Shown here in pieces: positions 33,201-34,271 of a stretch of 34,271 nucleotides of DNA (position 1 is its first letter; each line of letters begins with the position of its first letter). Location of the stretch: contig JAACJK010000190.1 in assembly GCA_013368325.1 (NCBI GenBank), forward strand, positions 1-34,271, written 5' to 3'. The position numbers and the translations under genes were made by a program. This DNA is from Ephemerocybe angulata. Its lineage: Eukaryota > Basidiomycota > Agaricomycetes > Agaricales > Psathyrellaceae. A model generated the notes under the pieces. That model saw only the letters and a program-made list of their open reading frames with translations. It did no database searches and was not told where the DNA came from.

Positions 33201-34271
33201 AAGTCTGAATTTTGTCCGACCATCGAGAACGCCATGGCCTAGTGTCTTCCTCTTCAGCTGGCGAATCATTTCCGCTGATAGCATTTGCGATACGGCCGAT
33301 CTTAATGAAAAGTTTCTCAGTCGGCGATGAGGTAGCATGATGCGCGATATACATACCTGGGTGTTCATGGCAGTGCCAATAGTAATACCCGTGCCTCTCC
33401 CTTTCGTAACAATTGTCGACGCGTAGCAGAGGTTGAGTCGGTCGCCAATAGGGATATCCGTCTGCTCGGTTCCATAGGTCTCAGTATTCTTCGCGACTGG
33501 AGAAGCATCTTCATTAGGACCAGGATAAACTTAGGGAACGTGGGGTGAGCAGACCTGGGACGGACTCTCCTGTGAGAAGCTGCTCGGAGATTTCTAGATT
33601 TGATACCCATGTGAGGCGCAACTGGGGAAACGATGAGCGGTGAGTTGAGGAGGGGACTCCGAGTCGGACAGGGGCTGTAACTTACGTCAGCCGGTACGAC
33701 ATCACCAACTTTGATGTTGACCAAATCGCCTAAACGACGTCATGGTTGAGAAAACCGAGCATTTACACGAGCAGTTGTATTGCTCACCTGGCACGACGTT
33801 CTTTGCTGGTATAGCTACTCCTTCCCCATTACGAATCACAAACGCGGTAGGAGAGGACAATTGCCGTAGGGAGTCCATGGTCTTCTCCGCCTTGTATTCT
33901 TGGAAAAAACCGACCCTGATCACGCATTAGCGCTGGGCGCGTCAAATGTGCGAACAGAAACTCACGTAGTGTTCAGAACTATAACTGCAGCGATAACTGC
34001 ACCTTCGATAAAGTCCTTTACACCGAAACTCAAAGCCATGGCAGCCACGAGGACGATGGTGAGGGCATTTGCTGGGGGATGCGTTAGATTGGTATACTGG
34101 CTTGGAGCTTCCAAACGCACCAAGCTGGCCGATAAACACCCTCAAAGCAGAAACCCCGTCTTTTCCCCGCAGTAAATTCTCCCCGTGAGACTCTAATCGT
34201 CGAATGGATTCGTTCTGGAGAGGCCATCGTTTGCTGAAGTGCCAAGCTCTTCAGTGAGCTCTTGGATCGTG
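30257..34271 (-). CDS. ENA1: ENA-type P-type ATPase (Na+/K+/Li+ efflux, class IID), 5'-partial
   Basis: A plasma-membrane cation pump for sodium and potassium export. The window begins inside the N-terminus (ELTEELGTSANDGLS), followed by RRLESHGENLLRGKDGVSAL. Landmarks: VGFFQEYKAEKTMDSLRQL, the actuator LLTGESVP, transmembrane IAAAIAIIPESLIAVLTLT (IPESL), phosphorylation site CSDKTGT, TGDPTEVALQVF, FPFSSDLKRMTTIYEDKRDS, HMLTGDHISTARAIAQS, SMSGDGVNDSPALKLAPVGI and NIQRFILHLLTTNVAEVLLL. It ends VTSAEKKEHS at 30257. IPESL plus the long loop with DQDKKNKEKRFD supports class IID rather than a Ca2+ pump. Three one-base breaks are likely: after DKTGT (a stop at 32835-32837), near 31761 at an intron end, and near 34185-34205. 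Phosphorylated Asp codon 32850-32852 is intact. Confidence 0.9.

Noticed and set aside
1..34271. A biosynthetic or defence gene cluster (two Zn2Cys6 regulators, a transporter-like ATPase, a dehydrogenase)
   Set aside because: No backbone enzyme is present, and most genes are conserved housekeeping genes with individual roles.

Overview
The window is nuclear DNA from a filamentous fungus, most likely a basidiomycete of the Agaricomycetes type. Genes lie about 2 kb apart on both strands and are cut by many 50-80 nt GT-AG introns, and every recognisable product is a fungal or general eukaryotic family. I see no transposon, tRNA, rRNA or CRISPR array. The species cannot be told from the sequence.

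Layout. 1-6.5 kb: IMP4 (+, 5' end outside the window), aspartyl aminopeptidase (-) and DIP2/UTP12 (+). Two SSU-processome proteins thus flank a cytosolic peptidase, and the peptidase and DIP2 share a 159-bp divergent promoter. 6.6-13.8 kb: a secreted double-psi beta-barrel protein (-), a large Zn2Cys6 regulator (+), and a Cys/Met-metabolism PLP enzyme (+) with Gcn4-type sites upstream. 14.1-20.4 kb: an SR/Npl3-like RNA-binding protein (+), a LOA1-type lysophospholipid acyltransferase (-), TVP38 (+) and the ER Qa-SNARE UFE1 (-). The last three form a membrane-lipid and early-secretory group. 21.2-25 kb: SSU72 CTD phosphatase, 1-Cys peroxiredoxin and proteasome subunit alpha-2, all +. 25.8-34.3 kb: a short Zn2Cys6 protein (+), an aldehyde dehydrogenase with a possible mitochondrial leader (-), and an ENA-type cation ATPase (-, 5' end outside the window).

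The genes do not form one pathway or a biosynthetic cluster; this is mostly conserved housekeeping sequence. The notable features are structural: ultra-short exons of 14, 12 and 11 nt in three genes, a GC-AG intron in the proteasome gene that makes the total coding length divide exactly, plausible regulatory motifs, and a very uneven distribution of single-base frameshifts. I count about 22 in the first 7.4 kb, one in the next 23 kb and three in the ATPase. The frameshifts leave the encoded protein conserved on both sides, so sequence error is the first explanation. I found no convincing undescribed system.
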